Assembly (NCBI RefSeq): GCF_027925025.1
Contig: NZ_AP027058.1
Location: forward strand, 2,480,001-2,544,000
Source of the DNA: Limnohabitans sp. MORI2
GTDB taxonomy: Bacteria > Pseudomonadota > Gammaproteobacteria > Burkholderiales > Burkholderiaceae_C
Length of the DNA stretch: 64,000 nucleotides
Direction: 5' to 3'
A program made the translations under genes and the position numbers. Shown piece by piece: positions 1-6,814 of this stretch. The notes below the pieces were generated by a model that did not search any database, was not told the origin of the DNA, and saw only the letters and a program-made list of their open reading frames with translations. The number at the start of each line of letters is the position of its first letter. The stretch's first letter is position 1.

Positions 1-1010
1 GCGGTGCATTGACGCGCAACGAACTCAATGAGGCAAGCAATCAAGACTACTTTGCGCAGGCGAATTGGTCTTTGGGTGAGCGATACACCTTAACCACTGG
101 CGCTCGTCAGAGCAACGTTACCTTGAAAAGCCGCGACGACATGACATCGGGCGTCGACGGCTCTGGCTCGGTCAATTACAAAGCCACCAGCCCAGTGCTC
201 GGTTTGACTTGGCATGCACACAACAACCTAAACGTTTACATCAACCAAGGCAAAGGTTTTGAAACACCGACCATGGCAGAGGCGGCTTATTCACGCGATG
301 CCAACAACAACTTCGTTGAAAAATTCAACCCAAGCTTGTTAGCCTCAAGAAGTAAACACCTGGAAGTCGGAAGCAAATGGCTGCCATCACCCAGCACACG
401 ATTTGATGCGGCGTGGTTTCAGATTGACACAAGCAATGAAATTGTTGCGGCCCTATCGTCCAATGGGAAAACAGCTTATGCGAATGCTGCTCAAACAAAA
501 CGAGAAGGGATTGAGTTGGCACTGCGTCACCAGCACACCTCTAACTGGCGCACGCAGGCCTCAGCCACTTTCATGAATGCAACTTACGAGGGAGGCTCAG
601 CCAGCTATAGCCCACCCAATGGCAACAGCTTGCCAGCCATCCCCAAACGTCAAATCTTCGCTTCATTGCAGTGGTCGGAAAAAGGTTTCGCACCAGCGGG
701 ACAAAAACCTGCACTGGGTCTAGAGGCTGGTTTAGATTTGATCAATCGTTCACGGATGTGGGCCAATGATGCCAACTCAAGCACAACAGCTGACTACGCC
801 TTGGCATCTGGCTACAGCCAGTTGAATGCACGTATCCGTCAGCGCTACCAAGTGGGAACTGCCCGTTTGGATGCCTTCGTCGGTGTAGACAACTTGACCA
901 ACAAAGACACCGTCAGCTCGGTGATCGTCAATCAATCCTCGAAACAATACTTCGAGCCCGGCCTACCTCGCTCTTGGGTTGTAGGTATTCAAAGTCAAAT
1001 TCCGCTGTAA
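1..1010 (+). CDS. TonB-dependent outer-membrane receptor, C-terminal part (5' end outside window)
   Basis: The frame is open to the left edge, so this is the last ~335 residues of a longer protein. It looks like the distal half of a TonB-dependent receptor barrel: alternating amphipathic strands, the typical GKGFETPTMAEAA segment, a KREGIELALRHQ strand, a VDNLTNKDTV loop and a terminal strand ending in SQIPL. Such receptors import scarce ligands through the outer membrane using TonB energy. The next gene is a YVTN beta-propeller, a pairing that recalls E. coli YncD/YncE, where YncD (PqqU) takes up PQQ. The ligand here is therefore only an inference. The stop codon overlaps the next start (TAATG), which suggests one operon. 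Confidence 0.88.
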   Translation, partial: GALTRNELNEASNQDYFAQANWSLGERYTLTTGARQSNVTLKSRDDMTSGVDGSGSVNYKATSPVLGLTWHAHNNLNVYINQGKGFETPTMAEAAYSRDANNNFVEKFNPSLLASRSKHLEVGSKWLPSPSTRFDAAWFQIDTSNEIVAALSSNGKTAYANAAQTKREGIELALRHQHTSNWRTQASATFMNATYEGGSASYSPPNGNSLPAIPKRQIFASLQWSEKGFAPAGQKPALGLEAGLDLINRSRMWANDANSSTTADYALASGYSQLNARIRQRYQVGTARLDAFVGVDNLTNKDTVSSVIVNQSSKQYFEPGLPRSWVVGIQSQIPL

Positions 1011-1969
1011 TGCGCTTGCCCATGAAAAACCATCCACGCCTCGCATTGGTCAGTTTCTTGATCACCCTCCATAGCGCAGCATTTGCCGCTGGCCAAGTCT
1101 TTGTCACCAACGAAGGCTCTGGCGACATCTCCGTCATCGACAGCAGCACGGACATGGTGGTGCAAACCATTGCCACAGACGGTAAGCCTCGCGGTTTGGC
1201 CCTCTGCAAAAATGACCTGCATTTGTATGTGAGCAACCAAAACGGTTCGCAACTCCAAGCCATTCACACCGAGAGCTTGAACATCGACAAAACACTGACT
1301 TTGGGTGAGTCTCCCGAAGCGGTGTATTGCTCACCCGATGGTCAATGGGTCGCTGTGGCCAACGAGGGTAGCAATAGCGTGAGCTTCATTTCCACAGCCC
1401 GTTGGAAAGTGAGATTTTCTATTCCTGTGCAAGGGAAAAATCCTGAGCACGCGGTGTTCAGCCCCAACGGGAAACTCATGCTGGTTTCTGCAGAAGAGGC
1501 GGACCAAATCGACGTGATCGATGTGACCAAACGCAAACAAATCAAAAGCATTCGCGTGGGCAATCGCCCACGCGGGATTGCATTCAGCCCAGATGGCAAA
1601 ACGGCTTATGTGGCTGTCGAGACCGACAGCTTGTTGGTGGCGATTGACGTGACCAAGCTAACGGTCAAAGGATCGCTATCGGTTGGAACTCGCACCAACG
1701 GCCTTGTCATGCACCCCAACGGCAAGTGGTTGTTTGCCAGCAATGGCGGCGATGCCAACGTGGCTGTGATTGACACAGAAAGCTTCACAGTTCACACCAA
1801 AGTGCCTGTGGGTCAACGTCCGTGGAATATGGCCATCACACCGGATGGCAACAAGCTCTACGTCGCAGCAGGTCGCAGCCATGCACTCAGCGTGGTGGAT
1901 GCCAACAACTTCACACCCATCGTCACGATCCCTGTAGGCAAACTACCTTGGGGCGCTGCTGCCAACTGA
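1010..1969 (+). CDS. YncE-like YVTN-family beta-propeller protein, exported
   Basis: A 319-residue protein with a hydrophobic signal peptide ending near SAAFA. It then carries about seven repeats built on VIDxxT, VGxxPRGIAFSPDGK and YVA motifs, the signature of YVTN/NHL-like propellers such as E. coli YncE. It is probably a periplasmic binding or scaffold protein with no catalytic residues. The start was taken at the ATG that overlaps the receptor stop by one base; an in-frame ATG four codons later (1022) also leaves an intact signal peptide. An upstream TTG at 974 inside the receptor gene is unlikely. Its place between a TonB receptor and a membrane cytochrome suggests it handles the imported ligand. 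The function is not demonstrated by sequence. Confidence 0.85.
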   Translation: MRLPMKNHPRLALVSFLITLHSAAFAAGQVFVTNEGSGDISVIDSSTDMVVQTIATDGKPRGLALCKNDLHLYVSNQNGSQLQAIHTESLNIDKTLTLGESPEAVYCSPDGQWVAVANEGSNSVSFISTARWKVRFSIPVQGKNPEHAVFSPNGKLMLVSAEEADQIDVIDVTKRKQIKSIRVGNRPRGIAFSPDGKTAYVAVETDSLLVAIDVTKLTVKGSLSVGTRTNGLVMHPNGKWLFASNGGDANVAVIDTESFTVHTKVPVGQRPWNMAITPDGNKLYVAAGRSHALSVVDANNFTPIVTIPVGKLPWGAAAN

Positions 1970-1990
1970 TCTACTGCTTGAAAGACCCGC

Positions 1991-2551
1991 ATGCAAGAAC
2001 CAACACCTGAACTCGAGCATCAAAACACATCCACACGCTACACACGCGTCGCCATCGCACTGCACTGGTTATTGGCGATGGGTTTGATCTACCAGCTGTG
2101 GCTGGGGGTATGGATGGGCGACATTCCCAAAACACCGCCAGGCCTGCGCGCCGAGTGGTTCAACTGGCACAAATCCATTGGTATCGTATTGGGCTTGCTC
2201 ATCGTGTTGCGTGGCTTGTGGCGTTTGACGCATCGTCCACCTGCACTACCCGACACCATGCCACTTTGGCAAACATGGGCGGCACATACCAGCCATGCCT
2301 TGCTGTATGGGTGCATGGTGTTGATGCCCTTGACTGGATTTTTGGGATCTAGCTTCACGGCTTACCCCATCAAATTTTTTGGTACACCTCTGCCTCGTTT
2401 GTGGGAGGCATCTGCCGATCTGAAAGAAGTGTTCAGCGCCTTGCATACCGCATGCAGCTATGTATTCATGGTGACGATTGCTGTGCACATTCTTGCCGCG
2501 TTGCTGCACATGGTGCGTCGCGATGGCATTGCCAAACGCATGCTGCCATGA
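1991..2551 (+). CDS. Cytochrome b561 family protein (CybB-like)
   Basis: A 186-residue integral membrane protein with four predicted helices, in the size range of the CybB family. His25 (ALHWLL) in helix 1, His60 (NWHKSIG) in helix 2 and paired histidines in the last two helices (ALHTACSY and AVHILAALLHM) fit bis-histidine coordination of two b-type hemes. These proteins pass electrons between quinones and periplasmic acceptors. The gene lies 21 bp after the beta-propeller and its stop overlaps the sensor kinase start as ATGA, so it belongs to the same transcription unit. Electron exchange with a periplasmic redox partner linked to the receptor system is an inference. Confidence 0.88.
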   Translation: MQEPTPELEHQNTSTRYTRVAIALHWLLAMGLIYQLWLGVWMGDIPKTPPGLRAEWFNWHKSIGIVLGLLIVLRGLWRLTHRPPALPDTMPLWQTWAAHTSHALLYGCMVLMPLTGFLGSSFTAYPIKFFGTPLPRLWEASADLKEVFSALHTACSYVFMVTIAVHILAALLHMVRRDGIAKRMLP

Positions 2552-3435
2552 CCTCCAACCAGGCCACCTCACCCGCATGGCGCGACCTGTTTCGCGTGCT
2601 GGTGGTGGTCGTCTTGTTTTGGGTATTGGCTGCGCACTGGGAATTGTCTGAAAAGCTCGCGCACACATTGCAAAGCTATGAGCGTTTTCAGTTAGACGAA
2701 GTGCCCCTGACCTTGTTGGTGTTGTCCATTGGATTGGCTTGGTTTGCTTTTCAACGCACGCATGAAGTTTCTGAGTTGCTTGTGGCCAATCGTCACTTGA
2801 CGCAACGCTTGATGAGCGCCCAAGAAGATGAACGGCGCACCTTGGCGCAAGAACTGCACGACGAAGTGGGCCAAGCTTGCACGGCGTTGCGCATTGAAGC
2901 GGCCTACATCACCAAAACCATTCACAGCAATCCAAGTGCCGCGCTTGAAGCGGCGCAGCGCATTGACCAATCATCCCTACGCATGCACAGCTTGGCGCGA
3001 GACATGCTCAAACGGTTGCGCCCACCCAACCTTGACAGCTTGGGGCTTGCAGAGAGCATCCAAGAGCTATGTACCAGCTGGGAACGACACTGCCACATTC
3101 AATGTCACTGCCTAATGAATAACTTACCCCACGGCTTGCCTGATGTGTTGTGCACTGCCTTGTACCGTGTCACTCAAGAGGCATTGACCAATATCGCTAA
3201 ACACGCCCAAGCGAGTCAAGTGTGGATCAGCCTCCATGCGCATCAAGATGTGTTGACCTTGTCGATCTCTGACAACGGGCGAGGGTTGCAACAAGGCTCA
3301 AATAAGACGCAAGGCCTGGGCCTAACCGGGATGCGCGAGCGAGTTGCTAGCCTACACGGACACATCCATTTCGAAGATGCACAGCCTGGGCTTCGCATCC
3401 ACGTTGAAGTTCCGATTTCAAAGGCATCGTCATGA
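2548..3435 (+). CDS. Membrane histidine kinase, NarX/DegS type (HisKA_3)
   Basis: A 295-residue sensor kinase. Two hydrophobic segments (about residues 14-30 and 52-68) frame a short ~20-residue loop, so there is no sizeable periplasmic sensor domain. The H-box ELHDEVGQ (His104) is of the HisKA_3 type. It is followed by an N-box TQEALTNIAKHA, a DNGRG G1 box and GLGLTGMRERV, a complete HATPase. The start was set at the ATG overlapping the cytochrome stop (ATGA); a longer reading from 2401 would lie inside the cytochrome gene. It is translationally coupled to the regulator downstream. With so small an external loop, the signal may be membrane-borne or redox, perhaps via the adjacent cytochrome (inference). 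Confidence 0.9.
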   Translation: MTSNQATSPAWRDLFRVLVVVVLFWVLAAHWELSEKLAHTLQSYERFQLDEVPLTLLVLSIGLAWFAFQRTHEVSELLVANRHLTQRLMSAQEDERRTLAQELHDEVGQACTALRIEAAYITKTIHSNPSAALEAAQRIDQSSLRMHSLARDMLKRLRPPNLDSLGLAESIQELCTSWERHCHIQCHCLMNNLPHGLPDVLCTALYRVTQEALTNIAKHAQASQVWISLHAHQDVLTLSISDNGRGLQQGSNKTQGLGLTGMRERVASLHGHIHFEDAQPGLRIHVEVPISKASS

Positions 3436-4079
3436 TCCGAGTTTTGTTAGTTGATGACCATCCCGTCGTTCGCGCAGGCTACGCACGCTTTTTAGAACAA
3501 GAAGGCGATATCTCCGTGGTCGCAGAAGCAAGCTGCGCCACCTCTGGCTACATCGCGTATTTGCAATACCAGCCGGATGTGACCATCTCCGATATTTCCA
3601 TGCCCACAGTGGGTGGGCTTGAGTTGTTGCGCAAGATCAAGCAACGCGATGCCAAGGCTAAGGTCTTGATGTGCAGCATGTATGACGGACGCAACTTGGT
3701 GCGTAGCGCCCTAGAGGGTGGGGCCATCGGTTTTGTCACAAAAAACTCGCCCCCTGAAAACTTGGTGACTGGCGTGAAATCAGCGCACAACGGACAACGC
3801 TATTTGAGCGACGATTTATCAATCAACCAATTCGAACAAGCAACAGACGATGAGGCGGATCGCATTGCCCAACTCACCCTGCGTGAATTAGAAATTTGGC
3901 GCCTCTTGGCTCAAGGTTGTACCGCATCTGAATGTGCTGAGCGCTTGAACATCAGCCTCAAAACTGTGGCCAACAACCAAACTCAAATCAAAGAAAAACT
4001 AGCCGTCAACAACACTGCTGCGTTGGTTCATATGGCTCAACGCCATCAGCTGATTAATCAATACATATCGCTGAGTTGA
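3432..4079 (+). CDS. Response regulator, NarL/FixJ family with LuxR-type HTH
   Basis: A 215-residue regulator starting at an ATGA overlap with the kinase gene, so the two are partners. The receiver domain has DD at 8-9, phospho-acceptor Asp54 in ISDISMP, a Ser in place of the usual Thr in LMCSMYD, and the conserved Lys in GFVTKNS. The C-terminal domain has the LuxR pattern LTLRELEIWRLLAQGCTASE followed by LNISLKTVANNQTQIKEKL. In that segment the family-typical KTVxxHR is KTVANNQ, so one recognition-helix residue is unusual. It probably controls the upstream receptor-propeller-cytochrome genes. Its 3' end overlaps the convergent gene by 22 bp. Confidence 0.92.
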   Translation: MIRVLLVDDHPVVRAGYARFLEQEGDISVVAEASCATSGYIAYLQYQPDVTISDISMPTVGGLELLRKIKQRDAKAKVLMCSMYDGRNLVRSALEGGAIGFVTKNSPPENLVTGVKSAHNGQRYLSDDLSINQFEQATDDEADRIAQLTLRELEIWRLLAQGCTASECAERLNISLKTVANNQTQIKEKLAVNNTAALVHMAQRHQLINQYISLS

Positions 4080-4807
4080 TAAGTCACTTTGCCTCCTGTC
4101 ATGAATTGACCCGGCACAATTTCTTCTCTGGAAAACTTGACCAAGCCCACTCTTGGGCAATACCACTCGTGGCTAATGAGAGGCACATCATTGAAGCCAT
4201 TGATGGGATCGGTAAAGAGGCGAACACTGGCTTCACCTATCACATGCGCGCATCCGGTGTACTTAGCCAATGGCACTGCAACGTCTTCGTTCAGCGCCTC
4301 TACACGAAAAGTCATGATCGCTTTATGGCTTTGCTTCAGGTCATTTGGAACCTGATTAGGGCGACGAATCAAGTACGGCACAGTTATGCCCCCATCCCAT
4401 GAGTCTCCAACTCGAAGAGGCGTTTTAAGTATGTAGCGGCGACTTGGGTCTTTGGCTGCATGCTCTTCCAGATCTGTCCGGTGCGCCACCCGGTAGATGC
4501 CTGTGTCATCCCTGCGAATGTAGTATTCAGCGCCATCAGCACTACGCCGGACCCAAGTCGTCATATCTTCAAAATCAATTTTCCGATCTACTGAGAGAGT
4601 CAATGTTTTCTCGATTGCCGGATCATCCATTTCTGTCGCGACTTGATATATCCATGTTTTCCCCACCGTCAGAGGGAACAATCCATGACTAGGGTCATCT
4701 GCATCCAGTACCTCGGACTGAGCTAGGTAAAAAATCAATCCAAGTGCAACAGTGATGAAGCATCCTATTTGGATTTTTTTTGACTGAGTAATTGTTTCGA
4801 ATTTCAT
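4058..4807 (-). CDS. Unknown membrane-anchored protein, last gene of the ExbB/ExbD-like cluster
   Basis: A 249-residue protein that I do not recognise. It has one N-terminal hydrophobic segment (about residues 14-32) after a basic start, then a soluble, probably periplasmic domain. That domain opens with FPLTVGKTWIYQV, a pattern seen in beta-sandwich proteins of unknown function. Two cysteines (TGCAHVIGE and EWYCPRVGL) could form a disulfide. The ATG at 4807 was chosen because it lies two bases after the upstream stop; a longer reading from 4888 would overlap that gene by about 80 bp. It is part of a tightly coupled run with three upstream genes. The 3' end overlaps the convergent response regulator. 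Confidence 0.75.
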   Translation of the reverse strand: MKFETITQSKKIQIGCFITVALGLIFYLAQSEVLDADDPSHGLFPLTVGKTWIYQVATEMDDPAIEKTLTLSVDRKIDFEDMTTWVRRSADGAEYYIRRDDTGIYRVAHRTDLEEHAAKDPSRRYILKTPLRVGDSWDGGITVPYLIRRPNQVPNDLKQSHKAIMTFRVEALNEDVAVPLAKYTGCAHVIGEASVRLFTDPINGFNDVPLISHEWYCPRVGLVKFSREEIVPGQFMTGGKVTYQLSDMY

Positions 4808-4809
4808 GG

Positions 4810-5325
4810 TTACTTTTCCGGCAGCTGCGCAGCAGGCATGTCTCTGAGTTTGATGCGCTGCACATCTGCACCGGCAGGTTTCAACCACGATACGCCACGC
4901 GAGCCGCGTTGCGCCGATTCAACAACCCCCATTTGCGAATTGCCATTGCGATTCTTCTTCATGCCTTCTTCAAAAAGACTGTGAAGGCCTTTTTCATAAG
5001 GAAACCTAAAGGCACGTGGTTCACCTGAAGGTCGGTTGTCTGTCAGTGGCTGCAGCCACACAAAGATTTCTCCTTTTGTTTTGTCTTTCAAAGGCTCCTC
5101 AATCACGGCGGCAAGCAACACGAACCTAGGCGGTAACTCTCGTGAAGATGCCCAGCCTTGGCTGTCGTTGAGAGCTTGGTAACCAATAAAGTAGGAGGCT
5201 GTGACCACCAACACCATCAGCATCTTGTTGCGATTCGTCAGATTGCCATGCATGCATAAACAAAGCAGCAAAAAGCACAAGACGGCAAATCCAATCGACA
5301 AGGCCAAAACGACAGTGGAGTTCAT
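4810..5325 (-). CDS. Unknown membrane protein in the ExbB/ExbD-like cluster
   Basis: A 171-residue protein of unrecognised family. Two hydrophobic segments (about 4-24 and 34-51) are followed by a ~115-residue polar domain rich in charged residues (PPRFVLLAAVIEEP, GEIFVWLQPL, FPYEKGLHSLFEEGMKK). By the usual topology of such proteins this is probably periplasmic. The start overlaps the stop of the ExbD-like gene (ATGA), and the stop is two bases from the next start. That coupling implies stoichiometric production with the putative motor proteins. It could be a dedicated accessory or plug of the complex; nothing in the sequence proves this. Confidence 0.75.
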   Translation of the reverse strand: MNSTVVLALSIGFAVLCFLLLCLCMHGNLTNRNKMLMVLVVTASYFIGYQALNDSQGWASSRELPPRFVLLAAVIEEPLKDKTKGEIFVWLQPLTDNRPSGEPRAFRFPYEKGLHSLFEEGMKKNRNGNSQMGVVESAQRGSRGVSWLKPAGADVQRIKLRDMPAAQLPEK

Positions 5326-5945
5326 TTTTGTGTACTTTCAACAATGGATTTAGGCAAAGTATTCACACTCAAAACCTCACCCTGACTACCTACAACAAAT
5401 CGACAGGCCGTTCGCTCTTCACCACTGCGTGGCAGTTGAACGGCCCCGTAGTAAATCACTTCGGCTTTTGGATTAACTTTGACAACTGATACGTTGGCTT
5501 CTACTGCTTTCTTATCTTTGCTCTGATAGTAATGAACGTTAACGGTATATTCACCTGCGGCAAAACCCCGTATGGTTACCACCTCTTGATTCAACGGATT
5601 GACCACTTCTTGACCATTCATCAGCAATGTATCGTTGGCCATGCCGCGATCATCGCGATCTAAGTGCATCAGCCCGGCATCTCGTTTTTTAAACCAGACC
5701 ACATTGCCCGCGGGATCCTCCACCCACGTATCAAGATCGTTCGGATTCATATCCGGCCAAGTGACGGTGATGATGAATTCTGCATGGGCGGGAATATCAC
5801 CCGATTTATTGGATTTTGGGTTGAATGCCAACAAGGCAATCACGAAACAAAAAACGAAGGCAATGAGCATGTTGAACAACATGTCATAAAACGGGTCTGC
5901 CTCTGGCTCACGTGGCTTTCGTCTGGAAATGCCCACTGTCAGCAA
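5322..5945 (-). CDS. ExbD/MotB-like membrane protein with DUF2135-like periplasmic domain
   Basis: A 207-residue protein. A short basic cytoplasmic N-terminus is followed by DPFYDMLFNMLIAFVF, a single transmembrane helix (about 22-42) that begins with an acidic residue (Asp21). This matches the ion-carrying Asp of ExbD, TolR and MotB. The remainder does not look like the normal ExbD/TolR periplasmic fold. Instead it contains TVTWPDMNPNDLDTWVEDP and GEYTVNVHYY, resembling DUF2135/YfaP-type beta-sandwich domains. It overlaps the ExbB-like gene by 7 bp and the next gene by 4 bp. I infer the stator partner of the upstream channel protein, with an unusual periplasmic output domain. Confidence 0.72.
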   Translation of the reverse strand: MLTVGISRRKPREPEADPFYDMLFNMLIAFVFCFVIALLAFNPKSNKSGDIPAHAEFIITVTWPDMNPNDLDTWVEDPAGNVVWFKKRDAGLMHLDRDDRGMANDTLLMNGQEVVNPLNQEVVTIRGFAAGEYTVNVHYYQSKDKKAVEANVSVVKVNPKAEVIYYGAVQLPRSGEERTACRFVVGSQGEVLSVNTLPKSIVESTQK

Positions 5946-6706
5946 TCCATGATTTTTTGCAGATCGACTTCACTGATCTTGATCGCCTTGGCAGTTACGT
6001 AATCGGCAAAGCGATCCAAGCGCATCAACTGTATGCCAAGCAAAATATTGGCCGTCAGCCCTGTCATGGTGGTTAACAGGGCAATACCTAGACCACCCGT
6101 CAGTGTTTTTAGCACCGCAGAGGTTTGCCCAGAATCAAAACTACTCATCTCGCCTAGTTGCAAGGCCATGATGGAAAAACCAATTACTTTGCCAAGCAAA
6201 CCCAACTTGAGCAATACACCATTGATCCACCATGGCATTTCGTGTGGTGCAGATGTTTTCTCTGCCAGCAAATCAACCAAACGCGAATGGTCTCTCCAAG
6301 CTTGGCCCTTGCTTTGGATAGCCGTGAAATACTCGTACGCCCACGATGATTGTTTTCGCTTTAACCAGTCTTTAGCTGCAGATGGACTGTCGATAAGTAA
6401 GGTCTCGAACTGTGTGAAGTGTTCGTACTCTTGCTCTAATTGATTGGCCCTCAGTCCAACCCATACGGTGGCACCCACAAACAAAATGACGATCAAGGCC
6501 GTGAGGCAGGTTGGATCGGCACTCAACAGAGAAGCCCAAACACCTTTTTCATACAGCAAGTAACCGGCAAATAGCAAAAGTCCAGCAAACGACGCCCATA
6601 GCGCCAAGATCGGCTCAATATCGACTTTGGCATCCACCGAATTGGGTGGCAATACAGGCTTGCCAAAGCTCGGCAAACTGAAGGCGTTAGTTAATTTCAA
6701 ATTCAC
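5939..6706 (-). CDS. MotA/TolQ/ExbB family proton-channel-like protein
   Basis: A 255-residue protein with a GTG start. It has two N-terminal helices (about 34-52 and 66-84), a cytoplasmic stretch, then two helices carrying the family pattern. LGLLGKVIGF corresponds to the GLLGTVWGI motif of TolQ/ExbB, and LGIALLTTMTGLTANI corresponds to ALxTTAxGLxxAIPA. These proteins form pentameric proton or sodium channels that drive TonB, TolA or flagellar stators. It begins a four-gene coupled cluster about 110 bp after a TonB-dependent receptor gene on the same strand. No TonB protein is present, so how force would be transmitted is unclear. The last helix segment is well conserved, the N-terminus less so. 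Confidence 0.82.
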   Translation of the reverse strand: MNLKLTNAFSLPSFGKPVLPPNSVDAKVDIEPILALWASFAGLLLFAGYLLYEKGVWASLLSADPTCLTALIVILFVGATVWVGLRANQLEQEYEHFTQFETLLIDSPSAAKDWLKRKQSSWAYEYFTAIQSKGQAWRDHSRLVDLLAEKTSAPHEMPWWINGVLLKLGLLGKVIGFSIMALQLGEMSSFDSGQTSAVLKTLTGGLGIALLTTMTGLTANILLGIQLMRLDRFADYVTAKAIKISEVDLQKIMDC

Positions 6707-6749
6707 ACCCAGTGGCTAATTTATTTGCAATGTAACTGAAAACCTAGCT

Positions 6750-6767
6750 CTCAATTTGGATATTGAG
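6750..6767. repeat. Short inverted repeat between receptor and ExbB-like gene
   Basis: CTCAAT at 6750-6755 and ATTGAG at 6762-6767 form a perfect 6-bp inverted repeat with a 6-nt loop in the ~110-bp gap between the two genes. It lacks a T-run in either direction, so it is not a typical terminator. It could be an operator or an mRNA-processing hairpin. Confidence 0.25.
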
Positions 6768-6814
6768 CCTGAGACGCTAAGCCAATTGACAGAGCGCTCC
6801 GACTGGTCAACACA

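Noticed and set aside
4076..4402. Short + strand frame after the response regulator
   Set aside because: Antisense to the hypothetical gene 4058-4807, which is coupled to its neighbours.
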